From an uncultured Bacteroidota bacterium (GTDB taxonomy: Bacteria > Bacteroidota > Bacteroidia > Flavobacteriales > Flavobacteriaceae): DNA of 64,000 bases. Shown here in pieces: positions 55,276 to 64,000 of the stretch. The DNA is taken from positions 62,001 through 126,000 of the forward strand of contig CACIJH010000001.1 of NCBI GenBank assembly GCA_902586905.1. The letters run 5' to 3'. A model generated the notes under the pieces. The model saw only the letters and a program-made list of their open reading frames with translations, was not told where the DNA came from and searched no databases. The position numbers and the translations under genes were made by a program. Every line of letters begins with the position of its first letter. Positions within the stretch are counted from its first letter, which is position 1.

Positions 55276-56616
55276 TTGATAGATACAATAATTCAAACAG
55301 AAGTCATTCCCAGTGCCGGGTTGGAAATACAAGGCATCATGCGTGGACTTCTAGGTATGGTTGTGCTTTTGGCAATTGCTGTTACCTGTAGTTCGAACCG
55401 AAAAAAAATTCCATGGAAAACAGTCGGCATCGGACTGTTGATTCAATTGACCCTAGCGATAGGGATTTTGCGTATTGGATGGGTGCAACAAATTTTTGAA
55501 GGCATAGGAAAACTCTTTGTGAGTATCCTTGACTTTACCAATGCAGGTAGTATTTTTCTCTTTGGAGACCTGATGAATGCCGATTCTTATGGGTTTATTT
55601 TTGTTTTTCAAATTCTACCAACCATTGTCTTTTTTGCTTCACTCACATCACTTCTATTTTATTTGGGTGTCATACAAGTTGTTGTAAAGTTTCTTGCTTT
55701 AGCCTTGACCAAAGTGCTCAAAATTTCTGGGGCTGAAAGTTTGTCTGTCATCGGCAATATATTCCTTGGTCAAACCGAAGCACCACTCATGATTAAGGCA
55801 TATTTGGAACGAATGACAAAATCTGAAATCTTATTGGTCATGATTGGAGGTATGGCTACTGTAGCAGGTGGTGTACTTGCAGCATATATCGGCTTTTTGG
55901 GTGGAGATGACCCAGTGATGCGATTGGAATTTGCCAAACACTTATTGGCTGCCTCTGTTATGGCAGCACCTGGTGCAATTGTGATTGCAAAAATCCTCTA
56001 TCCACAAACCGAAAAAATCAACAATGAAATCAGTGTTTCTATGGAAAACATAGGCTCCAACGCCTTGGATGCAATTTCAAATGGAACTGTTGAAGGTATC
56101 AAACTTGCCACCACTATTGGCGGTATGTTGCTTGTTTTTGTTGCTTTTATTGCAATGTTTAATGGCGTTTTGGGTTGGATTGGCGATTGGACCACCCTTA
56201 ATGATTGGTTTGCAGCAAACACAATCTATGATAGTTTTTCTCTGGAATCCATCCTCGGTATTATTTTCGCACCACTGATGTGGATTATGGGTGTGCCAAC
56301 GCCCGACATTATGCCTATGGGACAACTCCTTGGTGTGAAGCTAGCTGCCAGTGAATTTGTTGGATACATCCAACTAGCTGAACTCAAAGACCCGATGAAT
56401 ATCGTACATCTACAATACCAGAAATCGATCATCATGGCAACCTATATGCTATGTGGATTTGCCAACTTTGCTTCTATCGGAATTCAAATTGGTGGGATTG
56501 GGTCGCTTGCGCCAGGCCAACGAAAAGTGCTCTCCCAATTTGGTGTTCGTGCGCTCATCGGTGGAACATTAGCCTCCCTGATTTCTGCAGTCATTGCAGG
56601 AGCAATCATTGGCTAG
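55276..56616 (+). CDS. Concentrative nucleoside transporter (NupC/CNT family)
   Basis: 446 residues, TTG start. About ten membrane segments. GNIFLGQTEAPLMIKAYLERM (the CNT signature with QTEAP), MATVAGGVLAAYI and the C-terminal NFASIGIQIGGIGSLAPGQR are conserved. It imports nucleosides with an ion gradient (Na+ or H+). Neighbouring nuclease-family, thyA, folA and the nearby deoxynucleoside kinase genes suit a nucleotide-salvage setting. Confidence 0.94.
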   Translation: MIDTIIQTEVIPSAGLEIQGIMRGLLGMVVLLAIAVTCSSNRKKIPWKTVGIGLLIQLTLAIGILRIGWVQQIFEGIGKLFVSILDFTNAGSIFLFGDLMNADSYGFIFVFQILPTIVFFASLTSLLFYLGVIQVVVKFLALALTKVLKISGAESLSVIGNIFLGQTEAPLMIKAYLERMTKSEILLVMIGGMATVAGGVLAAYIGFLGGDDPVMRLEFAKHLLAASVMAAPGAIVIAKILYPQTEKINNEISVSMENIGSNALDAISNGTVEGIKLATTIGGMLLVFVAFIAMFNGVLGWIGDWTTLNDWFAANTIYDSFSLESILGIIFAPLMWIMGVPTPDIMPMGQLLGVKLAASEFVGYIQLAELKDPMNIVHLQYQKSIIMATYMLCGFANFASIGIQIGGIGSLAPGQRKVLSQFGVRALIGGTLASLISAVIAGAIIG

Positions 56617-56700
56617 GATGGTGGATAACCATGTGAAAAAAAGTAGATATCAAATGAGAATCTATGGTCGAATCACACTATTTTTATCAAAATATTTAGG

Positions 56701-57525
56701 ATGAAACAATACCTCGATTTGGTTCGCCATGTCCTTGATCATGGAGTAGAAAAATCGGACCGTACTGGCACAGGAACAAAAAGCGTTTTTGGCTATCAAA
56801 TGCGATTTGACCTCAGCAAAGGTTTTCCTATGGTCACCACAAAAAAACTTCACCTAAAATCAATCATTTATGAGCTTCTTTGGTTCTTAAAAGGAGATAC
56901 AAATATTGCGTACCTCAAGGAAAATGGGGTCAGAATCTGGAATGAGTGGGCAGATGAAAATGGTGATTTAGGTCCTGTTTATGGACATCAATGGCGCAAC
57001 TGGAACAGTGAAAACATTGACCAAATCAAGGAGATTATCCACACACTCAAGCACAACCCAGATAGTCGAAGGATGCTTGTGTCGGCATGGAACCCAAGTG
57101 TGATGCCTGACACCTCCAAACCTTTTGCAGAAAATGTGGCAAATGGAAAAGCTGCCTTACCCCCATGCCATGCGTTTTTTCAATTTTATGTTGCTGATGG
57201 CAAACTTTCGTGTCAGCTTTATCAGCGCAGTGCAGATATCTTTTTAGGGGTTCCGTTCAACATAGCTTCTTATGCCCTTTTTACGCATATGATGGCACAA
57301 GCTTGTGGATATAAACCAGGAGATTTTATTCATACTTTTGGTGATGCACATATCTACTCCAATCATATGGAACAACTCGAATTGCAGCTCAGTCGTAAGC
57401 CGAGAACACTGCCAAAACTTACGATCAACCCTGACAAAACCGATATTTTTGGGTTTGAATTTTCTGATTTTACCATTGAAAATTATGACCCACATCCGCA
57501 TATTAAAGGAGCTGTAGCTGTTTAA
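56701..57525 (+). CDS. thyA: Thymidylate synthase
   Basis: 274 residues. The catalytic Cys lies in [12 protein letters not shown], dUMP-binding Arg residues in [16 protein letters not shown], and YGHQWRNW and DAHIYSNH are canonical. It makes dTMP from dUMP using methylene-tetrahydrofolate, releasing dihydrofolate, which the next gene's DHFR domain recycles; the two start codons lie in tandem 42 bases apart. Confidence 0.97.
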   Translation: MKQYLDLVRHVLDHGVEKSDRTGTGTKSVFGYQMRFDLSKGFPMVTTKKLHLKSIIYELLWFLKGDTNIAYLKENGVRIWNEWADENGDLGPVYGHQWRNWNSENIDQIKEIIHTLKHNPDSRRMLVSAWNPSVMPDTSKPFAENVANGKAALPPCHAFFQFYVADGKLSCQLYQRSADIFLGVPFNIASYALFTHMMAQACGYKPGDFIHTFGDAHIYSNHMEQLELQLSRKPRTLPKLTINPDKTDIFGFEFSDFTIENYDPHPHIKGAVAV

Positions 57526-57567
57526 TATTAGGATCTAAAGCTCTATGTTTGCACCTGATATAACAAT

Positions 57568-58473
57568 ATGATTTTTCGACGTAAAAACAAGACCACCATA
57601 GACGATCACCAAATTGATTTGGTAGACTATGCTCGTGCTCGCATTCGTCAAAAAAAGCGTTTGTACTTTCATTTTGTCAGCTTTTTGTTTGTGTCACTTG
57701 TACTGACAATTCTCAACATCGGTTTGGGTTATGGGGTTGATATCAAACCTTTCGGCTACCCTTGGGTATTCAGTGCTGCCTTGCTGTGGGTTGTTTTTTT
57801 GCTGTTGCATTTTTTTCAAGTTTATGTGACCAAGCGTTTTATGAATCCTGCTTGGGAAAAACAACAAATCAAAAATCTAGTTGGTTTACAAGAAGCACGT
57901 ATTGAAAAAATAAAGCGTAAGCTCGACAAAGAAGCGAGTTTGATCGCCGACGCAGAGTGGCATGAAGAAAGGACCAATCAAACCAGTCAACGCATTACCA
58001 TCATCGCAGCAGCATCGACCAATCACGCGCTGGGAAAAGACAACAAATTGATCTGGCATCTGTCCAAAGACCTACAACACTTTAAAAAATTGACAAGTGG
58101 CCATGCTGTCATCATGGGTAGAAAAACCTTTGAATCAATGCCACGTGCATTACCCAATCGAACCAATATTGTGATTACAAGACAATCCGACTATAAGGCC
58201 GAAAACATCAAAGTAGCTTCGTCGATTTCTGATGCGCTAAGCATTGCCAAAGATGACCCTCGACCCTTTATTATTGGTGGGGGCGAGATTTATAAAGAGT
58301 CGATGAAAATTGCTGATGAAATTGAGCTTACTCGTGTGCATGCTACGTTTGAAGCAGATACCTATTTCCCCGAAATCAATCCACATCAATGGGAGGAAGT
58401 TTGGCGAGAGGAACACCCAGCTGATGAAACGCACGCACATGCTTTTACCTTTTTACGTTATCAAAAAAAATAA
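57568..58473 (+). CDS. 2TM-domain / dihydrofolate reductase fusion
   Basis: 301 residues. Residues 1-115 are a 2TM domain: two membrane helices (about 33-56 and 66-87) flanked by charged segments, with FMNPAWEKQQIKNL after the second. A charged, partly coiled linker leads to a complete dihydrofolate reductase at 142-301 (ITIIAAASTNHALGKDN, WHLSKDLQHF, VIMGRKTFESMP, FIIGGGEIYKESM). The DHFR part is normal length (160). The 2TM and DHFR genes are usually separate neighbours in flavobacteria; here one frame joins them, tethering DHFR to the inner membrane on the cytoplasmic side. Confidence 0.93.
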   Translation: MIFRRKNKTTIDDHQIDLVDYARARIRQKKRLYFHFVSFLFVSLVLTILNIGLGYGVDIKPFGYPWVFSAALLWVVFLLLHFFQVYVTKRFMNPAWEKQQIKNLVGLQEARIEKIKRKLDKEASLIADAEWHEERTNQTSQRITIIAAASTNHALGKDNKLIWHLSKDLQHFKKLTSGHAVIMGRKTFESMPRALPNRTNIVITRQSDYKAENIKVASSISDALSIAKDDPRPFIIGGGEIYKESMKIADEIELTRVHATFEADTYFPEINPHQWEEVWREEHPADETHAHAFTFLRYQKK

Positions 58474-58474
58474 T

Positions 58475-59356
58475 ATGAATGCATTTGTTTTTCCTGGACA
58501 AGGATCCCAATTTCAAGGAATGGGCAAAGCTCTTGGTGAGCAGCATAAAGAAGCTGCCGCATTGTTTACCCAAGCCAATGAGATTTTAGGTTTTTCACTT
58601 ACCGAAATCATGTTTGAAGGTAGTGCTGAAGACTTACGTGAAACACGAGTTACCCAACCTGCTATTTTTGTTCATTCCATGGCAATTCGGATGTCATTGG
58701 GCGATGGGTTTGCCCCACAAATGGTTGCTGGGCATTCGCTTGGAGAATTTTCAGCTCTGACTGCTACTGGTGCTTTATCTTTTGCCGATGGTTTACAACT
58801 TGTTGCACAGCGCGCTCAGGCGATGCAAGATGCTTGCAACCAAAGCAAAGGCACCATGGCGGCAGTGCTTGCCCTCGACGATAGTGTTGTGGAAGAGGTC
58901 TGTGAACATACAGAAGGTATCGTTGTAGCGGCCAACTACAATTGCCCTGGGCAATTGGTTATTTCTGGTGAAGTTGAAGCTGTTGAAGCTGCTTGCGAAA
59001 CCCTCAAAGAAAAAGGTGCAAAACGAGCTTTACTTCTCCCTGTGGGAGGTGCATTTCACTCCCCCCTGATGGAATTTGCTCGCGAAACATTGGCAGATGC
59101 CATACGCCAAACAACACTAAGCGAACCTAGCTGTCCGATTTATCAAAACGTAACTGCACAAGCAACCCAAAACACTGAAGTCATCAAAAACAACCTGATT
59201 GCTCAACTGACTGGACCTGTGAGATGGACCCAAACCATTCAAGCCATGCGTAGCGATGGAGCAACACAATTTATCGAATGTGGTCCAGGCAAAGTGTTAC
59301 AGGGTTTGGTGAAAAAAATTGATCGTGAAGCCAATGTTCAGGCGGCTCTTGACTGA
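58475..59356 (+). CDS. fabD: Malonyl-CoA:ACP transacylase
   Basis: 293 residues from the ATG at 58475, one base after the DHFR stop. FVFPGQGSQFQGMG, nucleophile GHSLGEFSAL (Ser in GHSLG), and GAFHSPLM with its His are the acyltransferase signatures. It loads malonate onto ACP for fatty-acid synthesis. Longer in-frame reading back to 58310 lies inside the DHFR gene and is not used. Confidence 0.96.
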   Translation: MNAFVFPGQGSQFQGMGKALGEQHKEAAALFTQANEILGFSLTEIMFEGSAEDLRETRVTQPAIFVHSMAIRMSLGDGFAPQMVAGHSLGEFSALTATGALSFADGLQLVAQRAQAMQDACNQSKGTMAAVLALDDSVVEEVCEHTEGIVVAANYNCPGQLVISGEVEAVEAACETLKEKGAKRALLLPVGGAFHSPLMEFARETLADAIRQTTLSEPSCPIYQNVTAQATQNTEVIKNNLIAQLTGPVRWTQTIQAMRSDGATQFIECGPGKVLQGLVKKIDREANVQAALD

Positions 59357-59365
59357 GGAGTTGAC

Positions 59366-59917
59366 TTAGCCAAACCATTGTACTTTTTTACGCCAATCAT
59401 CAGGTTCTCTATTGGGCATAGGGCCCTCAAATCCACCCAAATAAAATAGCCCCGAGCATTTTTCATTTTCTTCCAAAGTAGTAAATTGATGAATTTGCTT
59501 GATGTAAGCTAGTGTGCTCCAATATCCTCCTAGCCCCAATTCTGTCGTTTTTAACCAAAGGTTTTGCACAGCCATTGCTGTAGCTGCAATTTCTTCCCAC
59601 TCAGGGACACTCTCTTTTTCATCTCTTTTCATACAAATCAAAACAACTACTGATGACAAGTTGATTTTCTCAACAATCGATTTGCTTTTGCGTTTGGAAA
59701 ACTTTGGAGTCGTCTTGGTGTATGCATCAACTAAAAAGTGTGACAGCTCTGTTTTTTTATCCCCTCGAAATACTTTAAATCGCCAAGGCTCAGTTCGCCG
59801 ATGAGTGGGTGCCCAATTGGCTGCTTCAAACAGTTCGTTGAGTTGGGTATCAGTGATCTCTTTATCAGAAAATTGAATCGGAAATATAGAGCGTCTGCTC
59901 GAGAAGATTGATTTCAT
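59366..59917 (-). CDS. Nitroreductase family protein
   Basis: 183 residues. The FMN-binding start SRRSIFPIQFSDKEI (SRRS motif), NWAPTHRRTEPWRFKVF and LGLGGYWST match the small flavin nitroreductases, NAD(P)H-dependent enzymes acting on nitroaromatics, quinones or flavins. No specific substrate can be named. Faces fabD in convergent orientation with nine bases between stops. Confidence 0.92.
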   Translation of the reverse strand: MKSIFSSRRSIFPIQFSDKEITDTQLNELFEAANWAPTHRRTEPWRFKVFRGDKKTELSHFLVDAYTKTTPKFSKRKSKSIVEKINLSSVVVLICMKRDEKESVPEWEEIAATAMAVQNLWLKTTELGLGGYWSTLAYIKQIHQFTTLEENEKCSGLFYLGGFEGPMPNREPDDWRKKVQWFG

Positions 59918-59986
59918 ATTGCAAAGTACAAAACCCCAGGCACACTCGAAACTCGTGTGATATAAATACTTATATGATGATTGAGA

Positions 59987-61126
59987 TTATTTGTCTAAAA
60001 ATGCAAGGACTGCTTGTACAATCGATTGTATTTGTTCATCGTCAAGCTCTGAGTGCATCGGCAATGAAATCACCTCTTTCACCAATTGATTGGTGACTGT
60101 AAAATCATCCTCCTTATATCGATCACTTCGATACGCTTTTTGCGCATGAAGAGGAATCGGATAATATACACCACATGGAATACCTTTCTGTTGAAGATGC
60201 TTGACGAGTTCATCACGATTTGCATCAATCACACGCAAGGTATATTGATGAAACACATGCGATTGACAATCACGAACAACCTTTGGGGTAATGATTTTAT
60301 CATGGCCAGCAAACAATTGTGTGTAGCGAATGGCTGCCCATTTCCTTCGTTCATTGTAATAATCGAGCAATTTGAGTTTTTCATCCAACACAACAGCTTG
60401 TAAGCTATCCAAACGAGAATTGACACCAACCACATCATGGTGATAGCGCTCATACATACCATGATTGACAATGCCTCTGAGGCTGTGCGCAAGCTCATCA
60501 TCATTGGTAAAAATTGCACCGCCATCCCCATAGCAGCCAAGGTTTTTGGAAGGGAAAAAGGAAGTCGAACCCACATTGCCAATTCCTCCAGTTTTGATTT
60601 TATTTCCCTCTCTGTCAGTATGGGTTGCTCCTATACCTTGCGCATTGTCTTCAATGACATAGAGGTTGTGCTTTTTGGCAATTGCCATGATGGCATACAT
60701 GTCTGCTACCTGACCAAAAAGATGAACAGGCACAATTGCTTTGGTTTTGGGAGTGATTGCTTTTTCTATCGCTTGGGGAGAAATGTTAAAAGAAACTGGA
60801 TCAACATCAACAAGAACGGGCGTAAGCCCCAACAAGGCAATCACCTCTACTGTGGCAGCAAAGGTAAAGTCTGCTGTAATGACTTCGTCTCCTGGCTGCA
60901 ACCCAAGACCCATCATTGCCACCTGTAAAGCATCGGTTCCATTGGCACAAGGAATCACATGCTTGACGACTAGGTATGCCTCCAAATTGGATTGGAATGA
61001 CTTGACAGCAGGTCCGTTGATAAACTGTGCACTCGAGAGCACTTCTTGCATTCCTGCTTCTACTTGCTCGCGAATAAAAGCATATTGCGATTGCAAGTCA
61101 ACCATTTGTATTTTACGCATAGCCAT
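59987..61126 (-). CDS. DegT/DnrJ/EryC1/StrS family sugar aminotransferase
   Basis: 379 residues from the ATG at 61126 (the MRKIQM Met at 61120 is equally possible); an in-frame stretch upstream lies inside the promoter region. GPAVKSFQSNLEAYL, PCANGTDALQVAM, DNAQGIGATH and the PLP lysine in STSFFPSKNLGCYGDGGAIF are complete. These enzymes aminate keto-sugar nucleotides for LPS, O-antigen or capsule. Divergent from kdtA, also an LPS gene. Confidence 0.93.
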   Translation of the reverse strand: MAMRKIQMVDLQSQYAFIREQVEAGMQEVLSSAQFINGPAVKSFQSNLEAYLVVKHVIPCANGTDALQVAMMGLGLQPGDEVITADFTFAATVEVIALLGLTPVLVDVDPVSFNISPQAIEKAITPKTKAIVPVHLFGQVADMYAIMAIAKKHNLYVIEDNAQGIGATHTDREGNKIKTGGIGNVGSTSFFPSKNLGCYGDGGAIFTNDDELAHSLRGIVNHGMYERYHHDVVGVNSRLDSLQAVVLDEKLKLLDYYNERRKWAAIRYTQLFAGHDKIITPKVVRDCQSHVFHQYTLRVIDANRDELVKHLQQKGIPCGVYYPIPLHAQKAYRSDRYKEDDFTVTNQLVKEVISLPMHSELDDEQIQSIVQAVLAFLDK

Positions 61127-61138
61127 TTTTTGATGATG

Positions 61139-61146
61139 CAAATTTA
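61139..61146 (-). promoter_or_regulatory. Promoter -7 box TAAATTTG for the sugar aminotransferase
   Basis: Minus-strand TAAATTTG fits TAnnTTTG, 12 bases before the ATG at 61126. The -33 element is not clear. Confidence 0.45.
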
Positions 61147-61174
61147 CAAAAACAATTGCCTCTTGGGAAAGCAT

Positions 61175-61182
61175 TATCTTTG
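61175..61182 (+). promoter_or_regulatory. kdtA promoter -7 box TATCTTTG
   Basis: TATCTTTG fits TAnnTTTG and ends only three bases before the kdtA ATG at 61186, so transcription would begin at or very near the start codon. Confidence 0.5.
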
Positions 61183-61185
61183 TGT

Positions 61186-62409
61186 ATGCAACTGTTGTAT
61201 TCTTTTGTGGTTCGGTTGGTTCGTGGGCTATTGACTTTTATCCCTCTTTCGGGTAAAACAAAACAGTTTGTTGAAGGAAGAAAACATATTTGGAACGACA
61301 TAAAAAAAATTCCAAACAACCGATCAGTTGTCTGGATGCACTGTGCATCGCTTGGGGAGTATGAACAGGGACTACCCATTCTAAAATCTCTGCAGGCAGA
61401 AGACCCTGACAGCTTTTATCTCATCACATTTTTTTCCCCGTCTGGTTATCAAACTGAAAAAACACATCAAGTTGCCGATCTAACGACATACTTGCCTTGG
61501 GATAATCGGTCGGACATAAGGCGATTTATAAATCACATACAGCCAGCGAAAGTTCTTTTTGTCAAATACGAATTTTGGCCCAACTTGCTTAAAGAACTTC
61601 ACAAACAACAAGTACAAACCTACCTCATAGCTGGGCTCTTTCAATCTCGCCAAGTGTTTTTTAAACCCTGGGGTGGATGGTTTCGTAAACTCTTGAGAGA
61701 GTTTACTCATATTTTTGTGCAAGATGAAGAATCTCAACAGCTCCTACACAAGATTCGCATAACCCAAACATCTGTTTCTGGAGATACTCGTTTTGATCGT
61801 GTGCAGCAGCAAAAGCAAGACCTCTCCTTTATGAAAACATTTGTTGGGAATCGAAAATGTATCATTGCTGGGAGTACTTGGTCGCAAGACATCGATGTGT
61901 TGAAAGAGGCGATTCATCATACACCCAAAGGATGGTGCTGGCTTATTGCACCTCACGAAATAAACAAACAACAGCTATTGAAATTGATGGAACAACTCCC
62001 CTCCACTGCTCAGCGATACACAACACGCGAGAAACACAATCTATCACAAACAGCTATTCTTGTTCTCGATACTATTGGTTTACTATCGTCATGCTATCAG
62101 TATGGTCACATCGCTTATGTGGGTGGTGCGATGGGTGGTTCTGGGTTGCACAACATCCTCGAACCCGCAGCAGCTGGGCTCCCAATAGTGATTGGAAAAA
62201 ACTATCATCAATTCCCTGAAGCCATTGATCTCGTCAAAAAAGGGGGAGTGATCTCAATTACTACAAAAACAGATGCTGTAAAACATCTAAATAACCTCAT
62301 GGAAAACCCATCCGAAAGAGTTGAAAAAGGGACTGTGAATCTCAGCCACATCACATCAAAAGCAGGGGCAACAATAAGGATAATAAAGTCACTCTCAGCA
62401 AAGACATAA
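61186..62409 (+). CDS. kdtA: 3-deoxy-D-manno-octulosonic acid (Kdo) transferase
   Basis: 407 residues from the ATG at 61186 (MQLLYSFVVRL); an in-frame TTG at 61156 lies upstream of the promoter box. N-terminal membrane anchor, WMHCASLGEYEQGLPIL, KYEFWPNLL, SVSGDTRFDRV, and YVGGAMGGSGLHNILEPAAAGLP in the CMP-Kdo side. It adds Kdo to lipid A precursor at the inner membrane, so the organism makes LPS. Confidence 0.95.
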   Translation: MQLLYSFVVRLVRGLLTFIPLSGKTKQFVEGRKHIWNDIKKIPNNRSVVWMHCASLGEYEQGLPILKSLQAEDPDSFYLITFFSPSGYQTEKTHQVADLTTYLPWDNRSDIRRFINHIQPAKVLFVKYEFWPNLLKELHKQQVQTYLIAGLFQSRQVFFKPWGGWFRKLLREFTHIFVQDEESQQLLHKIRITQTSVSGDTRFDRVQQQKQDLSFMKTFVGNRKCIIAGSTWSQDIDVLKEAIHHTPKGWCWLIAPHEINKQQLLKLMEQLPSTAQRYTTREKHNLSQTAILVLDTIGLLSSCYQYGHIAYVGGAMGGSGLHNILEPAAAGLPIVIGKNYHQFPEAIDLVKKGGVISITTKTDAVKHLNNLMENPSERVEKGTVNLSHITSKAGATIRIIKSLSAKT

Positions 62410-62518
62410 GGCATCAAATTTTTTTTGAGCTCCTTTCTTTTTACTATAAATAATTATAAAAAATCAACATATTTATAATAAAATGTTAGCGTTTTGGGCT
62501 CTTTCAGTTGAAAATTTG

Positions 62519-62526
62519 TATATTTG
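62519..62526 (+). promoter_or_regulatory. Lrp-family gene promoter -7 box TATATTTG
   Basis: TATATTTG fits TAnnTTTG; a TTTTG about 22 bases upstream could be the -33 element. Predicted leader of about 40 bases to the GTG start at 62571. Confidence 0.5.
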
Positions 62527-62570
62527 ATTAACCTCAAATTTTAGTTATAAAGATTATTAATCAAGATCTA

Positions 62571-63026
62571 GTGCTTGATGGCATCGATAAACAAATCTTA
62601 GACCATCTCGTCGAAAATGCACGAACCCCCATTTTAGAAATCGCAAGAAAAATTGGCGCCTCTGGTGCTTCTGTACACCAGCGAGTACGCAAAATGGAAG
62701 AAATAGGAGTCATTTCTGGAAGCTATATCAAAATCAATCAAGAGAAGTTAGGTAATTCTACCCGAGCCTTTGTTGGAATTTTTCTAGAAAAAGCCACCCA
62801 TCACACGGAAACTGTAGCGATGTTGGAAGAGATACCAGAAGTAACCTCATGTTACTATACAACTGGAAATTGGAGTTTGTTGGTTCAGCTGAACTGCAAA
62901 GACAACAATCATTTGTCGAGTCTATTGAGTGAAAAAATTCAAAACTTAAAAGGAGTTTTACGAACAGAAACCTACATCTGTTTCAAACACCTAATAAACC
63001 GGCAAATTCCAATGGATGGACTCTAA
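62571..63026 (+). CDS. Lrp/AsnC family transcriptional regulator
   Basis: 151 residues, GTG start (MLDGIDKQILDHLVENAR). N-terminal winged helix-turn-helix (IARKIGASGASVHQRVRKME), then an RAM/ACT-like ligand domain (residues 65-145: AFVGIFLEKATHH, VTSCYYTTGNWSLLVQL). Such octameric regulators sense amino acids. Targets are unknown. Its stop abuts the convergent metallopeptidase stop. Confidence 0.94.
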   Translation: MLDGIDKQILDHLVENARTPILEIARKIGASGASVHQRVRKMEEIGVISGSYIKINQEKLGNSTRAFVGIFLEKATHHTETVAMLEEIPEVTSCYYTTGNWSLLVQLNCKDNNHLSSLLSEKIQNLKGVLRTETYICFKHLINRQIPMDGL

Positions 63027-63731
63027 TTAACGACGCTGATTGACGCGCATTACCAAATAAATGAGCGTTGCCAATGAGCCAATCGCTGCAACCACATAGG
63101 TTCGTGCTGCCCACTTGAGAGCGTCTTTGGAGGCGACAAGCTCTTGCTGGCTAACCATGTTTTTTCGTCTGAGCCAAGCCAAGGCGCGATTACTGGCATC
63201 ATATTCTACAGGAAGTGTGATAAAGCTAAATAATGTTCCTAAAGCAAACATGGCAACACCTATACTGGCAATCGTATAGTTTTGAGTGCCCCCAAACATA
63301 CCAAGACCAATAATGATGACCCACATGGATAGGTTGGAGGAAATACTCACCACTGGCACCAATAGCGATCGCATTTTGAGCCATTCATAGCCTTGGGCAT
63401 GTTGCACAGCATGACCACATTCGTGTGCTGCGACAGCAGCAGCAGCAGCGTTGCGCTCGTTGTAAACACTCTCACTGAGGTTGACTGTTTTTTTCATGGG
63501 GTTGTAGTGGTCAGTCAAACTTCCTTTAACAGACACCACTTTCACATCTCTGATACCATGATCGGAAAGCATTTTTTCAGCGATCTCTGCACCAGACATG
63601 CCATTGCGCAATTGCAGTTTTGAATAGGTCTTAAATTTTGATTTCAGTCGGCTGCTCACAAACATACTCAGACCAGCGAAAATTAAGAGAAGTAAGTAAT
63701 ATTCTACTCCGATACCGTAATAATAGCCCAT
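63027..63731 (-). CDS. Zinc metallopeptidase, YugP-like (PF04298)
   Basis: 234 residues. An N-terminal membrane segment is followed by LRNGMSGAEIAEKML, NLSESVYNERNAAAAAVAAH and the zinc motif HECGH (about residues 102-106, AAHECGHAVQHAQGY), then two or three membrane helices near the C-terminus. It is an integral inner-membrane HEXXH protease of unknown substrate. Immediately convergent with the Lrp gene. Confidence 0.93.
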   Translation of the reverse strand: MGYYYGIGVEYYLLLLIFAGLSMFVSSRLKSKFKTYSKLQLRNGMSGAEIAEKMLSDHGIRDVKVVSVKGSLTDHYNPMKKTVNLSESVYNERNAAAAAVAAHECGHAVQHAQGYEWLKMRSLLVPVVSISSNLSMWVIIIGLGMFGGTQNYTIASIGVAMFALGTLFSFITLPVEYDASNRALAWLRRKNMVSQQELVASKDALKWAARTYVVAAIGSLATLIYLVMRVNQRR

Positions 63732-63836
63732 AATTTTTTTTTCAATATACTACAAAAATACTGCCAAGTAAAGTCTGGCTGTCAAGAAGTCATAAGTTTA
63801 AGAAATTTATATCTTTTATAATACTTAATCTTACAT

Positions 63837-64000
63837 ATGAAGTTTTACAGCTTACAATCTTTTGGGAGAACCTTTTTGTGGATTGGAATACCCTCGATCA
63901 TTTTTTCAATCATCTATTTTAATTGGATTGGGCATGATTTAATTGATTATTCTCATATACTTGCGTGTTTTGTAGCAATTATCTCACTGTTTCTGTTCTC
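63837..64000 (+). CDS. Membrane protein, N-terminal fragment (cut by window edge)
   Basis: From an ATG at 63837, 54 codons run to the window end without a stop: MKFYSLQSFGRTFLWIGIPS, then two hydrophobic helices (about residues 14-30 and 41-54). I do not recognise the family from this much. The open frame and membrane-like composition support a real gene. Confidence 0.5.
   Translation, partial: MKFYSLQSFGRTFLWIGIPSIIFSIIYFNWIGHDLIDYSHILACFVAIISLFLF

Noticed and set aside
58310-58474. N-terminal extension of FabD
   Set aside because: It lies out of frame inside the DHFR domain; FabD starts at the Met before NAFVFPGQG.

Overview
The window is a stretch of a low-to-moderate GC Bacteroidota chromosome, almost certainly Flavobacteriia/Flavobacteriales. 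The evidence is gliding genes gldB and gldC, a type IX secretion (T9SS) sorting-domain remnant, DUF5916, DUF6588 and 2TM-domain proteins, a dcw cluster without murF or ddl, a MurE with the meso-diaminopimelate DNPR motif, and repeated promoters of the Bacteroidota form TAnnTTTG. Genes are densely packed and mostly vertically inherited housekeeping genes. No rRNA, CRISPR array, transposase or integrase was seen.

Layout. (1) 1-9.1 kb is an AT-rich accessory region: two glycosyltransferases (one cut by the window edge), an orphan T9SS sorting-domain fragment, a DUF5916 outer-membrane protein, a DUF805 membrane protein, and an ABC ATPase paired with a 1215-residue ABC permease fused to an M1-type peptidase. 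It ends at a tRNA-Arg(UCG) gene whose 3' end is partly repeated at about 3.88 kb. (2) 9.27-24.75 kb, minus strand, is the full dcw operon mraZ-rsmH-ftsL-ftsI-murE-mraY-murD-ftsW-murG-murC-ftsQ-ftsA-ftsZ followed by a yqeY-like gene, driven from a promoter overlain by three 10-bp MraZ-type repeats. (3) 24.9-31.2 kb holds an alpha/beta hydrolase, engB, gldC, gldB, nadE, a NarL-type regulator with a degenerate receiver, and dnaG. (4) 31.2-42.6 kb, minus strand, is a long biosynthetic run: pheA-aminotransferase-tyrA-DAHP synthase/chorismate mutase-rsgA-dtd, then mazG-like-aroA-queA-rlmN-polyprenyl synthase. It is interrupted by an opposite-strand acyltransferase gene carrying an in-frame stop. (5) 43.5-47.6 kb is a methionine/SAM operon metK-metY-metX-osmC under a SAM-II riboswitch. 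(6) 47.6-64 kb holds DUF6588, deoxynucleoside kinase, hppA, pdhB, etfBA, a DUF151 nuclease-family gene, a CNT nucleoside transporter, thyA, a 2TM-DHFR fusion, fabD, nitroreductase, a sugar aminotransferase, kdtA, an Lrp regulator, a zinc metallopeptidase and a truncated membrane protein.

Regulation is the most rewarding part. Upstream of pheA is a 21-residue leader peptide very rich in Tyr with one Phe (run FYYYNAYY), followed by an intrinsic terminator ending three bases before pheA. A segment at the end of the leader can pair with the terminator's 5' arm. This is a classical ribosome-mediated attenuator controlling Phe/Tyr synthesis, and I do not recall one described in this phylum. Upstream of metK a SAM-II aptamer abuts an 11-bp hairpin that would hide the translation start. 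Between pdhB and etfB lies a perfect 26-bp palindrome (2-nt centre) at a promoter. Other items worth a look are the membrane-anchored DHFR fusion, the phospho-site-less response regulator, the DnaG without zinc ligands and the tRNA-3'-end repeats bounding the accessory region.
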